This document shows positions 17,795 to 26,100 of a stretch of DNA of 64,000 bases, piece after piece. The notes below the pieces were generated by a model, which did not search any database, was not told the origin of the DNA, and saw only the letters and a program-made list of their open reading frames with translations. This stretch comes from JAIXWP01 sp965247015. Lineage in GTDB: Bacteria > Bacteroidota > Bacteroidia > Flavobacteriales_D > Sanyastnellaceae. Positions within the stretch are counted from its first letter, which is position 1, and each line of letters starts with the position of its first letter. The translations under genes were made by a program, and so were the position numbers. The stretch lies in NCBI GenBank assembly GCA_965247015.1, contig CBDFGG010000006.1, positions 614,844 to 678,843 on the forward strand. Direction: 5' to 3'.

Positions 17795-18477
17795 TGCGTC
17801 TAGTAGTCTTGACCGGCGCGGGTATGAGCGCGGAGAGCGGAATTGCCACCTTCAGAGGTAGCGATGGCTTATGGGAAAATCATCGAATAGTTGATGTGGC
17901 CTCACCTGAAGGTTGGGCGAAAAACCCACTGTTGGTTCTTGATTTTTATAATCAAAGAAGAAAGCGAATATTAGAAGTTACTCCCAACCGGGGACACGAA
18001 ATCTTGGCTGAATTAGAAGCCTATTTTGATGTGCAAATCATTACGCAAAATATCGACAACTTGCACGAGCGTGCAGGCAGTAAAAATGTGATGCATCTTC
18101 ACGGTGAAATCACCAAAGCCCGCAGCACAAGCGACGCTTCTATTGTTCTTGACATTGATGGCCACGAATTAAATTGGGGAGATAAATGTCCTCAAGGATC
18201 ACAGTTAAGACCTCACATTGTATGGTTTGGAGAAGAGGTACCGATGATTCAACCCGCTGCGGAATTGTGCTCAACGGCAGATGTATTCCTTATCGTTGGT
18301 ACATCGCTGCAGGTATATCCAGCGGCTGGACTCATACATTCAACACCACTCGGAATCCCACAATATATAGTCGACCCGAATACTCCTGCAGGAATTTCAG
18401 GCCAATTGCAAGTGATTGCTAAAGGAGCTAGCGATGGCTTAGAAGAGGTAAAAGAGAAATTATTGAGATTGCTGTGA
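17791..18477 (+). CDS. cobB: NAD-dependent protein deacylase, sirtuin class III
   Basis: 228 aa. NAD-binding GAGMSAESGI (residues 9-18), TQNIDNLHERAG, catalytic His in HLHGE (H104), and GTSLQVYPAAGL are all present. Y53-N-Q-R56 matches the YxxR pair that lets class III sirtuins accept succinyl/malonyl lysine. The usual four-cysteine zinc site is missing: between HGE and RPHIVWFGE only one cysteine (DKCPQG) remains. A zinc-poor form occurs in other Bacteroidota Sir2 proteins as far as I recall. It overlaps the upstream stop by 4 bp and the convergent DUF4294 gene by 18 bp. Confidence 0.9.
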   Translation: MMRLVVLTGAGMSAESGIATFRGSDGLWENHRIVDVASPEGWAKNPLLVLDFYNQRRKRILEVTPNRGHEILAELEAYFDVQIITQNIDNLHERAGSKNVMHLHGEITKARSTSDASIVLDIDGHELNWGDKCPQGSQLRPHIVWFGEEVPMIQPAAELCSTADVFLIVGTSLQVYPAAGLIHSTPLGIPQYIVDPNTPAGISGQLQVIAKGASDGLEEVKEKLLRLL

Positions 18478-19137
18478 TGTGCCGAAGACGGCTACAGGAC
18501 GGGGCTTTACAGGGATTGAACCGTCTTCGATGCGCTGAACGATGTTTTCTACCATGGCATCATCGCCATAAGGGTCGTAATCATCTTTAAGATTGTGTCC
18601 GAAGAGTCGTGCGACTCCCTGCCACATGAAAGCCGACATTTTCCCTTTCAATTCTTGAACGAGCGCATAGGAAGTCGAGCCTGTTTCGCGATCAATTAAT
18701 TTGATCAGAAGTACGCCTTCACTGACGGTCATTGCGCGAAGATCTTTTTCGAATTGCTTCTTCATTTCATCCTCGGCCTGATTAAGCAATTGCTTTTGAG
18801 CTTTCGGATCATTGACCTTCAGACAAAGTGCTTCGTAATGTTTCATGACTTCACCAGCCGCCTTAGCATACGGATAGACTTTAGCCACTTTTATCTGAAG
18901 TGCATCAACAGATTTTTTCTTTTTGCGATTGGTGCATTGACTATCGATTACCACCGGAGCCAGCGTGGCAACGGCAAATGTATCGGTTTCCGTAATTTTC
19001 CAAATAGCAGTGAAATAACTGTTGTAAATCGTATCGCACGATGGAACAACTTGAGCAGAACTAGTAAGAGGCAAATAGAATAGCAGGGATAGAATAATCC
19101 CGATGGCTGAATTCGATATGGTTCTGTTTTTTTTCAT
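18460..19137 (-). CDS. DUF4294-family exported protein
   Basis: About 225 aa from MKKNRTISNSAIGIILSLLF, with a signal peptide ending TSSAQ. The central block KVAKVYPYAKAAGEVMKHYE and the later LLIKLIDRETGSTSYALVQELKG are the recognisable core of the Bacteroidota-specific DUF4294 family, of unknown biochemical role. The 3' end overlaps cobB tail to tail. Confidence 0.75.
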   Translation of the reverse strand: MKKNRTISNSAIGIILSLLFYLPLTSSAQVVPSCDTIYNSYFTAIWKITETDTFAVATLAPVVIDSQCTNRKKKKSVDALQIKVAKVYPYAKAAGEVMKHYEALCLKVNDPKAQKQLLNQAEDEMKKQFEKDLRAMTVSEGVLLIKLIDRETGSTSYALVQELKGKMSAFMWQGVARLFGHNLKDDYDPYGDDAMVENIVQRIEDGSIPVKPRPVAVFGTSQQSQ

Positions 19138-19175
19138 TCCTTCAACACACACCGAAATTTACAACTATCTCGCCA

Positions 19176-20657
19176 TTAATCCAAACGCGCTCTTCTCCAG
19201 TTAGAATTCTTTGGCTGTTGTTGTGAAATTGTCGCTGTCGCTTTTTGTTTTCCAAAAAGAGCTGCTGCCATCAATGCTGCAACAACTTCCTCTTTGGGCA
19301 TCTCCTCTTTTAATACTTCTGGGGTAAAATATTGTTTCACAAAATGTGTATCGAATTTCCCGGAAGTAAATGCATCTTGTTGGATGGCCCAACGACAAAA
19401 CTTCAATGTTGTTTGAACGCCTGTGATTTTATAATCATCAATCGCTCTCACCATGCGTGCGATCGCCTCATCGCGATTCTTTGCATGGGTAATCAATTTA
19501 GAGATCATCGGATCGTAGAAAATCGGAATTGACATTCCCTCTTCGAAACCGTCATCTACACGCACACCAGGACCGCTAGGTCGTTGATATGTTTGAAGTG
19601 TTCCGATATCCGGCAAGAAATTATTCAAAGGATCTTCCGCATATACACGTATCTCTAATGCGTGTCCGTTGATCTTTAGATCATCTTGAGTGAAACTCAA
19701 TTTTTCTCCGCGAGCGATTCTTATTTGTTCCTTCACGAGATCCACACCAGTAATCATTTCTGTCACTGGGTGCTCTACTTGAAGACGCGTATTCATTTCC
19801 AAGAAATAGTAGTTGAGATTTTCGTCTACTAAAAATTCTACAGTTCCAGCTCCCACATAATTACAGCTTCTAGCCACATCCACTGCACTTGCTCCCATCG
19901 CTGCTCTGAGCTCTGGAGTTAGCACTGCAGAAGGTGCTTCCTCCACCACCTTTTGGTGACGGCGCTGAATGCTGCATTCACGTTCGAATAGATGAACGAT
20001 ATTGCCATGTGTATCCGCTAAGACTTGTATTTCGATGTGGCGAGGGCCAGCAACATATCTCTCGATGAAAACCGAACCATCCCCGAATGCATTTTGAGCT
20101 TCCGATATCGCACGGCTCATTTGCTCTTCGAGCTCCTCCATGTTTTCAACGATACGCATTCCTTTTCCACCACCTCCAGCACTTGCTTTGATAAGGATGG
20201 GGAGCCCCACTTCTTTCGCTACACGCTTTGCTTGTTCTGGATCTGCAATGGCATCTTCGGTTCCGGGAACCATTGGAATGTTGTATTTGCGTGCAGCCGC
20301 TTTAGCAGCGAGCTTGCTTCCCATTACTTCAATACTCTCTGGATTAGGACCGATGAAAGTGAGACCTGCCTCTTTTACTTTTCTCGCAAAACCGGCATTC
20401 TCCGATAAAAATCCGTATCCGGGGTGGATGCCATCCACTCCTAATTTTTTGCAGACATCGATGATAACTTCACCTTTCAAATAGCTCTGATTGCTTGGTG
20501 CAGGACCGATACAAACCGCTTCATCCGCGTATTTCACGAATGGGGCATTTCTATCCGCCTCACTAAATACCGCTACAGTAGCGATTCCCATTTCTTTCGC
20601 AGAACGCATCACGCGCAATGCAATTTCACCTCTATTTGCAACAAGAATTTTCTTCAT
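19176..20657 (-). CDS. accC: Biotin carboxylase (acetyl-/acyl-CoA carboxylase subunit A)
   Basis: 493 aa. The biotin-carboxylase N-domain starts KKILVANRGEIALRVMRSAKE. The ATP-grasp glycine loop is KASAGGGGKGMRIV. ERECSIQRRHQKVVEEAPS and FLEMNTRLQVEHPVTE carry the catalytic and metal/bicarbonate residues. It carboxylates biotin on the carrier protein using ATP and bicarbonate, feeding fatty-acid or acyl-CoA carboxylation. It has a Bacteroidota-style tail ending SNWRRARLD. No carboxyltransferase or BCCP gene lies next to it. Confidence 0.93.
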   Translation of the reverse strand: MKKILVANRGEIALRVMRSAKEMGIATVAVFSEADRNAPFVKYADEAVCIGPAPSNQSYLKGEVIIDVCKKLGVDGIHPGYGFLSENAGFARKVKEAGLTFIGPNPESIEVMGSKLAAKAAARKYNIPMVPGTEDAIADPEQAKRVAKEVGLPILIKASAGGGGKGMRIVENMEELEEQMSRAISEAQNAFGDGSVFIERYVAGPRHIEIQVLADTHGNIVHLFERECSIQRRHQKVVEEAPSAVLTPELRAAMGASAVDVARSCNYVGAGTVEFLVDENLNYYFLEMNTRLQVEHPVTEMITGVDLVKEQIRIARGEKLSFTQDDLKINGHALEIRVYAEDPLNNFLPDIGTLQTYQRPSGPGVRVDDGFEEGMSIPIFYDPMISKLITHAKNRDEAIARMVRAIDDYKITGVQTTLKFCRWAIQQDAFTSGKFDTHFVKQYFTPEVLKEEMPKEEVVAALMAAALFGKQKATATISQQQPKNSNWRRARLD

Positions 20658-20762
20658 AAGATCGATGTGTCATTCAAAGATTCGCCAAAGATTGGGCGAA
20701 ATCGTCATTCTTAATAAAAGTTTTGAAAAATGTTGCGCGAATCTTTTCACATTTGCAGCGCA

Positions 20763-20918
20763 ATGCAAGAAAATAGCGAACCCAATCCTGTTCCCAAGTG
20801 GAAAGCCATCCTCAAGAAATTCGGGATTATTGGTTTTCTTTTTTTCTTAATCAAAGGATTACTATGGCTGGTAGCCATATTCTGGGCGGGCTCTGGAATT
20901 CTTGAAGGTTGTTCTTAG
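20763..20918 (+). CDS. Small single-pass membrane protein (51 aa)
   Basis: MQENSEPNPVPKWKAILKKF is followed by one transmembrane helix (IIGFLFFLIKGLLWLVAIFW) and a short tail. The ATG is preceded by CACATTTG, one base off the -7 consensus, 7 nt upstream, which supports this start over the in-frame ATG at 20730. Its stop overlaps the convergent SirB1-like gene by 4 bp. Function unknown. Confidence 0.65.
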   Translation: MQENSEPNPVPKWKAILKKFGIIGFLFFLIKGLLWLVAIFWAGSGILEGCS

Positions 20919-21829
20919 TCCTCTTTTTCCAATAGAATACTTTGTAGCGTGCGCAGCTCGCTCACTTTCTCTTCATCATTTCGAGAGATGTAAGAGTGAA
21001 TGAGATTATTGAGCATTCTGCTAATCATATCCTGATTGCTGCAAGGACGGTAGAAACGCTCCTCTTGAGGTAAACCTTGATTGATGAGGAACTCATCAAT
21101 TTCCTCTTTCATCAACATGGTACCTTCGCTGAAAGGATTCACGTAGAAAAGTACATCCGCATCCTCTTCGGTAATGCCCCATTCCTTTATTTCCGGATCG
21201 TAATCCAAATAACAAAGAATAAAGTGACTAGGAAGATTAACGCCGTAGATAGGGATGTCCAGACTCTTCGCAAGATGCGCGTAGAGCACACTTAACGAGA
21301 GTGGATTGCCTCGCTTGGTTCCAATAAGATCACTTAAAAAACTATTTTGAGGCTGATCATAATGATCACGATCACCTTCAAAACCGTGCACTTTAAAGAG
21401 CATGTGGTTGAATACTCTCACCACTTCAACTGCGGTAAGATTATCATTTAGCTCCAACCAAATATCTTGACGAATGCGGGAAATCTTTCTTCTGAGCTCT
21501 TCTTCATCAGAACCAGGGTAAGCATATCGATTGATAATAAGCGCACCCTCCAACAAATCCTGATCTTCTGATGCCTTCCATGCCTTTAGGCGCTGGTAGA
21601 CCGAATCATACTGAATACTTGAAATGAGCTCTTCTAAACGCGATTGAAATAAAGGACCAAAATCATTCAATTCCCAATAGTATTCAAGGTGGGGAATGAT
21701 TTGTTCACCATACATCTTCAGTTCATTGCGAACTTGAAGATAGATCATCTCATCTGGATCCTCTATTAGAGAGATCAACGCATTCACTTCTGTGGTGTAC
21801 ATAGGATTCACTTTATACAAAGCTTTCAT
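20915..21829 (-). CDS. SirB1/transglutaminase-like family protein
   Basis: 304 aa. The core matches the Transglut_core2/SirB1 family: FNHMLFKVHGFEGDRDHYDQ, then NSFLSDLIGTKRGNPLSLSV and VLYAHLAKSLDIPIYGVNLP with SHFILCYLD. The equivalent of the transglutaminase cysteine position is not conserved (LIGTKRGNP), so enzymatic activity is doubtful. A TACTTTTG box ends just 1 nt before this ATG; translation may therefore begin at Met10 (21802), giving MYTTEVNALISL. Confidence 0.8.
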   Translation of the reverse strand: MKALYKVNPMYTTEVNALISLIEDPDEMIYLQVRNELKMYGEQIIPHLEYYWELNDFGPLFQSRLEELISSIQYDSVYQRLKAWKASEDQDLLEGALIINRYAYPGSDEEELRRKISRIRQDIWLELNDNLTAVEVVRVFNHMLFKVHGFEGDRDHYDQPQNSFLSDLIGTKRGNPLSLSVLYAHLAKSLDIPIYGVNLPSHFILCYLDYDPEIKEWGITEEDADVLFYVNPFSEGTMLMKEEIDEFLINQGLPQEERFYRPCSNQDMISRMLNNLIHSYISRNDEEKVSELRTLQSILLEKED

Positions 21830-21894
21830 CCAAAAGTACCCCAGCTATTCACGTTAAATGAGGCTCTCGTTTGCTCTTATCCACATCAGTTGTT

Positions 21895-22785
21895 TCAAAA
21901 TCGCTCTAATACAGTCCTGATAAGGGTTTCGACACTTGTTGACGGGTTCTTGTGAAATTCTTTTGTAGCCCTATTTGCAAGGATCGCACATACAGTTAAA
22001 GCCCTGTGGCCCAATAAAGAAGCTAGTGCATAAATGCCTGCGCATTCCATTTCGAAATTGGTCACTTTATTTCCTTTCCACACGATGTTTTCGTACGATT
22101 TCAACAGAGGTTCAACCTTTGATTGAAGTCGGACGCTCCTACCCTGTGGTCCATAGAATCCATTTTGGGTCGCAGTAATCCCTTGACCCATATCAAAGGC
22201 GATGCGATTTAATAACTCCTCGGAGCCATCAACGGCATATAGGCTATGATTATCTTTTAGGTAGGGAATTTCAGACTTGAGGTGCTGAATAAGGCCGGCC
22301 TCATCATCATTCAATTGCATTTGATAGCTATAGGGTACTCCATCTAATGCGAATGCCTTGATACTCGCGACAAAACTACCCACAGGAATTTCTGGACGTA
22401 TGCTGCCGCTTGTTCCAATACGTACAATTTCTAGACTTGTTAATTCCTTTTTGGGAAGTCTCGTGGTAAGATCCACGTTGACGGCAGCATCGAGTTCATT
22501 GATGACAATATCAATATTATCTACACCGATTCCACTGGATACAATCGTGATGCGCTTGCCTTTGTATGAGCCTGTGTGTACCACAAACTCACGATTGTGA
22601 CTGCGGCATTCTACTTCATCGAATAATTCCGATATAGTAGGCACGCGTTCAGGATCACCGACAATGATGATCTTAGATGCTACTTGGTGGGGAAGAACTC
22701 CGAGATGATAAAGACTACCATCGGCACGGAGAATTAATTCCGTTTCAGGAATCGGTTGGTTGTGATTTAAATCAATGGGCTGCAT
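21895..22785 (-). CDS. Nucleoside phosphorylase (uridine phosphorylase type)
   Basis: About 296 aa from MQPIDLNHNQPIPETELILR. NP-I family signatures: IIIVGDPERVPTISELFD, VSSGIGVDNIDIVINELDA, RIGTSGSIRPEIPVGSFVAS, TATQNGFYGPQGRS and the nucleoside-site NFEMECAGIYALASLLGH. It cleaves pyrimidine nucleosides with phosphate in salvage. The ATG used here lies 4 nt after a TATATTTG box, so the upstream ATG at 22818 is rejected and the mRNA is predicted to be leaderless. Confidence 0.87.
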   Translation of the reverse strand: MQPIDLNHNQPIPETELILRADGSLYHLGVLPHQVASKIIIVGDPERVPTISELFDEVECRSHNREFVVHTGSYKGKRITIVSSGIGVDNIDIVINELDAAVNVDLTTRLPKKELTSLEIVRIGTSGSIRPEIPVGSFVASIKAFALDGVPYSYQMQLNDDEAGLIQHLKSEIPYLKDNHSLYAVDGSEELLNRIAFDMGQGITATQNGFYGPQGRSVRLQSKVEPLLKSYENIVWKGNKVTNFEMECAGIYALASLLGHRALTVCAILANRATKEFHKNPSTSVETLIRTVLERF

Positions 22786-22789
22786 CCGA

Positions 22790-22797
22790 CAAATATA
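22790..22797 (-). promoter_or_regulatory. -7 promoter box TATATTTG, 4 nt before ATG
   Basis: Exact TAnnTTTG in the 29-bp gap between the small exported protein and the phosphorylase; decides the phosphorylase start at 22785. Confidence 0.6.
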
Positions 22798-22814
22798 GGC
22801 GGTATGCCTTTCTG

Positions 22815-23066
22815 TCACTTCTTGGGCGTGGCACTTCTCTTGTTAAGCGGTGCGGGCACATTTGCGCGAAGTGTATCTACCTTATCGACGGTCTTAAAAA
22901 TATCGAAGATTGAAAAATACCCTTCGGTCAAACCGAAAGAAGACTTTTTCTCTTCTTGTTTTTTAGGATCGTTTTGCTCAACTTTTTTGGTTGGATCTGG
23001 AGATGCCGCGGCAGCTACGGTTAATACCATCGATGCAGCTAGAGTAAATAGACCTTTTTTCATCAC
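22815..23066 (-). CDS. Small exported protein of unknown function
   Basis: 83 aa: signal peptide MMKKGLFTLAASMVLTVAAA, then a lysine/proline-rich stretch (SPDPTKKVEQNDPKKQEEKK) and a tail SFGLTEGYFSIFDIFKTVDK. No recognised domain. It is divergent from the rhomboid gene at 23103. Confidence 0.6.
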   Translation of the reverse strand: MMKKGLFTLAASMVLTVAAAASPDPTKKVEQNDPKKQEEKKSSFGLTEGYFSIFDIFKTVDKVDTLRANVPAPLNKRSATPKK

Positions 23067-23102
23067 CTTAGATTTAGTGGGTTAAAGCTAATCAAATGTT
23101 AT

Positions 23103-23888
23103 ATGAGTACAAGCGATTTAACAAATATTTCCGCTAAGGAAACCAGCGACGGAAGTAAAATTCTGGATGCGCTTTTTGTATCCGTATTCTTCCTCGCGAT
23201 TTGTTGGTCGCTTTATATCATGGACGAATACCTGGGTTATAATGTTACTGAGTATGGTTTATTTCCTCGTGAATGGTCTGGTTTAATAGGTATTTTCACC
23301 ATGCATTTTTTGCACGGCAGCCTCAGTCACATTTGGCATAATACACTTGCCTTTCTTGTTTTAAATAGCTTTTTATTTTATTTCTATCGCAGCATTTCCA
23401 TTAAAACATTCTTCACCATATTTCTGGGATCTGGTGTTTTGTTATGGTTGATCGGCCGCCCCTCCATACACATCGGTGCGAGCATGATTCTATATGGTGA
23501 GTTTGCATTTTTATTCTTCAGCGGACTCATTCGTCGCAATCCTATGATGATGCGTGTGGCGCTTGCAGTGGCAATGTATTATGGATCTTTGGTTTGGTAT
23601 CTCTTCCCGATTGATCCTAAAATTTCCTGGGAGGGCCATTTGGCGGGCTTTGCAGCTGGAGTCGTAGCTGCAATTATTTATCGCAAACAAGGTCCTCAGC
23701 GCAAAGTATTTGCCTTTGAATTGGAACCTGATGAAGAGGAAAATATCGAAGAGATACCAGTGATCGTTGAAGATATTTCTACAGAGAATAAACCGACGAC
23801 CGACCCACCTAAACCGGCACCGTCATCTTCATGGCAGTGGACACAGAGTACGACGTGGGATAAAAATGAAAAAGGGCCGTCTTCTTAG
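23103..23888 (+). CDS. Rhomboid-family intramembrane serine protease
   Basis: 261 aa, six predicted TMs, then an acidic/proline-rich cytoplasmic tail from about residue 205. Conserved histidine-asparagine pair in LSHIWHNTLAFLVLNS, nucleophile in HIGASMILYGEFAF, and catalytic His in WEGHLAGFAAG. The classical motif is GxSG; here Met follows the serine (GASM), so activity may be altered. It would cleave membrane proteins within the bilayer. Its end forms part of a terminator hairpin shared with dnaN. Confidence 0.85.
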   Translation: MSTSDLTNISAKETSDGSKILDALFVSVFFLAICWSLYIMDEYLGYNVTEYGLFPREWSGLIGIFTMHFLHGSLSHIWHNTLAFLVLNSFLFYFYRSISIKTFFTIFLGSGVLLWLIGRPSIHIGASMILYGEFAFLFFSGLIRRNPMMMRVALAVAMYYGSLVWYLFPIDPKISWEGHLAGFAAGVVAAIIYRKQGPQRKVFAFELEPDEEENIEEIPVIVEDISTENKPTTDPPKPAPSSSWQWTQSTTWDKNEKGPSS

Positions 23889-23900
23889 GACAGCCCTTTT
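23871..23900. terminator. Bidirectional terminator between rhomboid gene and dnaN
   Basis: AAAGGGCCGTC and GACAGCCCTTTT pair around a short loop that contains the rhomboid stop codon. A-rich on one side and T-rich on the other, it can serve both convergent genes. Confidence 0.75.
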
Positions 23901-23928
23901 CGTAGTAAGGTTAAATACAATTGTACTC

Positions 23929-25050
23929 TTAAGAGTTAAGCATAACTGGCATTACCAGCATTAAGATATCTTCAGAAATGTCGTCTGGCTCCACTTGAGT
24001 AAGGATACCCGCGCGGTTTGGAGCGCTCATTTCGATATTTACATTTTCAGATGTCAAGTTACCCAACATTTCTTGAAGGAAACGTGAGTTGAAACCGATC
24101 TCCATGTCATCACCAGCATAGGTGCAAGTCAATCGCTCTTGAGCTTCGTTTGCGAAATCCAAATCTTCTGCAGAGATGTTCAATTCGCTTCCGCCCATAC
24201 GAAGACGCACTTGGTGAGTAGTCTTGTTAGCGAAGATACTCACACGCTTGATAGAGCTCAGCAGATCCAAGCGATCGATGGTCAATTTGAATGGGTTTTC
24301 CTTTGGGATAACCGCTTCGTAGTTTGGATATTTTCCTTCGATCAAACGACAAAGAAGCACTACATTCTCGAAAGAGAATTGAGCGTTATTTTCGTTGTAT
24401 TCTACTTTCACTTCAGTCTTAGCTGCACCCATAGAGCCTTTCAAAAGGTTCAATGGTTTCTTTGGAACGATGAATGAAGCGGGGCTATCACCACCAACAT
24501 CTGTGCGGCTGTAGCGAACGAGCTTATGAGCATCAGTAGCAACGAAACGGATGCTGTCTTCGTGAATTTCGAAGAACACACCGCTCATCACTGGACGCAT
24601 ATCATCGTTACCAGTAGCGAAGAGGGTTTTATTGATAGCACGTGCAAGAGCGTCGCTTTGGATTACCAATGACTTGGTACCTTCCATTTGCGGAGCCTTA
24701 GGGAACTCTTCTCCATTTTGACCTGTAAGCTTGTACTTACCATAGTCGCTAGAGATTTCGATTCCGTATGTTTTTGGATCAACGCTGAAAGTGAGCGGCT
24801 GTTCTGGCAAGCTCTTAAGGATATCCAAAAGAAGTTTTGCTGGAATAGCGATCATTCCTTCTTCTTTTGATTGGATCACCATACGAGTACTCATAGATGT
24901 TTCCAAATCAGAAGCAGAAAGCGTCAATTCGTTTTCTTTTATTTCAAAAAGAAAATTATCCAGAATAGGTAATGTATTGCTGGAATTTAATACCCCGCTA
25001 AGCATTTGCAATTGCTTAAGAAGGGCTGTGCTTGTTACTACAAACTTCAT
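23929..25050 (-). CDS. dnaN: DNA polymerase III beta subunit (sliding clamp)
   Basis: 373 aa from MKFVVTSTALLKQLQMLSGV. Three clamp domains are visible: residues 1-120, 128-245 (VMSGVFFEIHEDSIRFVATD) and 250-373, ending DILMLVMPVMLNS, with the polymerase-binding C-terminal motif. The clamp tethers polymerase III to DNA. The upstream ATG at 25074 is inconsistent with the family N-terminus. A TATATTTG box (25072-25079) lies 21 nt before the start. No dnaA or recF lies next to it, so the gene is not in an origin-type dnaA-dnaN cluster. Confidence 0.95.
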   Translation of the reverse strand: MKFVVTSTALLKQLQMLSGVLNSSNTLPILDNFLFEIKENELTLSASDLETSMSTRMVIQSKEEGMIAIPAKLLLDILKSLPEQPLTFSVDPKTYGIEISSDYGKYKLTGQNGEEFPKAPQMEGTKSLVIQSDALARAINKTLFATGNDDMRPVMSGVFFEIHEDSIRFVATDAHKLVRYSRTDVGGDSPASFIVPKKPLNLLKGSMGAAKTEVKVEYNENNAQFSFENVVLLCRLIEGKYPNYEAVIPKENPFKLTIDRLDLLSSIKRVSIFANKTTHQVRLRMGGSELNISAEDLDFANEAQERLTCTYAGDDMEIGFNSRFLQEMLGNLTSENVNIEMSAPNRAGILTQVEPDDISEDILMLVMPVMLNS

Positions 25051-25137
25051 CGTTCGGGTTTTGAATGCGCGCAAATATAGTGGGTAGTGCGTGGAATCTA
25101 CTATGAAAAGGCGGGCGTCTTTTCAACACTCGACATA

Positions 25138-26046
25138 TTATAACTGATGGGTGTGCGGATGCGGCTCGATGTGAGTAAGTACGTCATAGACCGCTGGCTT
25201 CGCTGCCATAATGGCGTCTTTCACGCGGTGTGCGATATCGTGTCCTTCGGTCACAGTGCGCATTCCGTCCACTTCTACATGGATGTCTACGAAATAATCG
25301 AAGCCCATTTTTCTCACAAAGCATTTCTCAATCGCCTCCACTCCTTTCACTGTCATAGCAATGCCAACAACCTCATCCACCAATTCCTTGGGCTGAGCCT
25401 CATCCATGAGTTCTTTGAAGGCGGGGCGAAAAACATTGTATGCATTCCAAGCTACGAAAGAACTGGCCAAGAGCGCGGCCCAATCATCGGCACTCGCGTA
25501 ATCATCGCCTCCCCACAGGGCAATCGCAATTCCGATAAATGCAGCTACCGATGTGATAGCATCCGCTCGATGGTGTTGGGCCTCGCCCTTCACCGCTGTA
25601 CTATCGATGGCTGTCGCTGTAGACATCACGTAACGAAACACCACTTCTTTGCCAATGATTACCGCCACGATGACCCATAAGGTCCACGACTGCGGCACAG
25701 GATGCGGAGTTTGGATATTATGAATGGCTTCCACCGCAATCAATATCGATGCAGCAACCAAAAAAAGACTCACAATAACTGCCGCAACCGGCTCGGCCTT
25801 GCCGTGACCATAGGGATGGTCTTCATCAGGAGGACGGGCCGCAGTGCGCAGTCCGATCCATACTACCATCGAACTCAATACATCCGATGCACTTTCAATG
25901 GCGTCTGCCACAAGCGCATAGCTATTCCCAAGAAAACCAGCGGTGCCCTTGATAATCGCGAGAACGAAGTTGAAGCCCATTCCATGCTTTACCACTTTGA
26001 TTCCCTGAGCGGCGGGGTGCGGGGTTGGACTTTGTAGTGATGACAT
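25138..26046 (-). CDS. Cation diffusion facilitator (CDF) transporter
   Basis: 302 aa from MSSLQSPTPHPAAQGIKVVK. Metal-site residues: ALVADAIESASDVLSS (TM2), HPYGHGKAEPVAA (loop) and QHHRADAITSVAAFIG (TM5). The C-terminal domain (FVRKMGFDYFVDIHVEVDG) is ferredoxin-like and ends histidine-rich (HIEPHPHTHQL). It exports divalent metals such as Zn2+ or Fe2+ by proton antiport; metal unknown. The start follows a TACTTTTG box by 4 nt; the longer frame to 26232 would overlap the divergent gene. Confidence 0.9.
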   Translation of the reverse strand: MSSLQSPTPHPAAQGIKVVKHGMGFNFVLAIIKGTAGFLGNSYALVADAIESASDVLSSMVVWIGLRTAARPPDEDHPYGHGKAEPVAAVIVSLFLVAASILIAVEAIHNIQTPHPVPQSWTLWVIVAVIIGKEVVFRYVMSTATAIDSTAVKGEAQHHRADAITSVAAFIGIAIALWGGDDYASADDWAALLASSFVAWNAYNVFRPAFKELMDEAQPKELVDEVVGIAMTVKGVEAIEKCFVRKMGFDYFVDIHVEVDGMRTVTEGHDIAHRVKDAIMAAKPAVYDVLTHIEPHPHTHQL

Positions 26047-26050
26047 ACCG

Positions 26051-26058
26051 CAAAAGTA
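26051..26058 (-). promoter_or_regulatory. -7 promoter box TACTTTTG, 4 nt before ATG
   Basis: TAnnTTTG on the minus strand, ending four bases before the CDF start at 26046, giving a predicted leaderless transcript. Confidence 0.55.
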
Positions 26059-26100
26059 TTGCTTGTAAACAAAACCTGTCCAAATTTGTCGTCTATTCTT

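Noticed and set aside
23929..25050. Chromosome origin near dnaN
   Set aside because: dnaA, recF or a cluster of DnaA boxes are not seen next to dnaN; flanking genes are a rhomboid and a CDF transporter.
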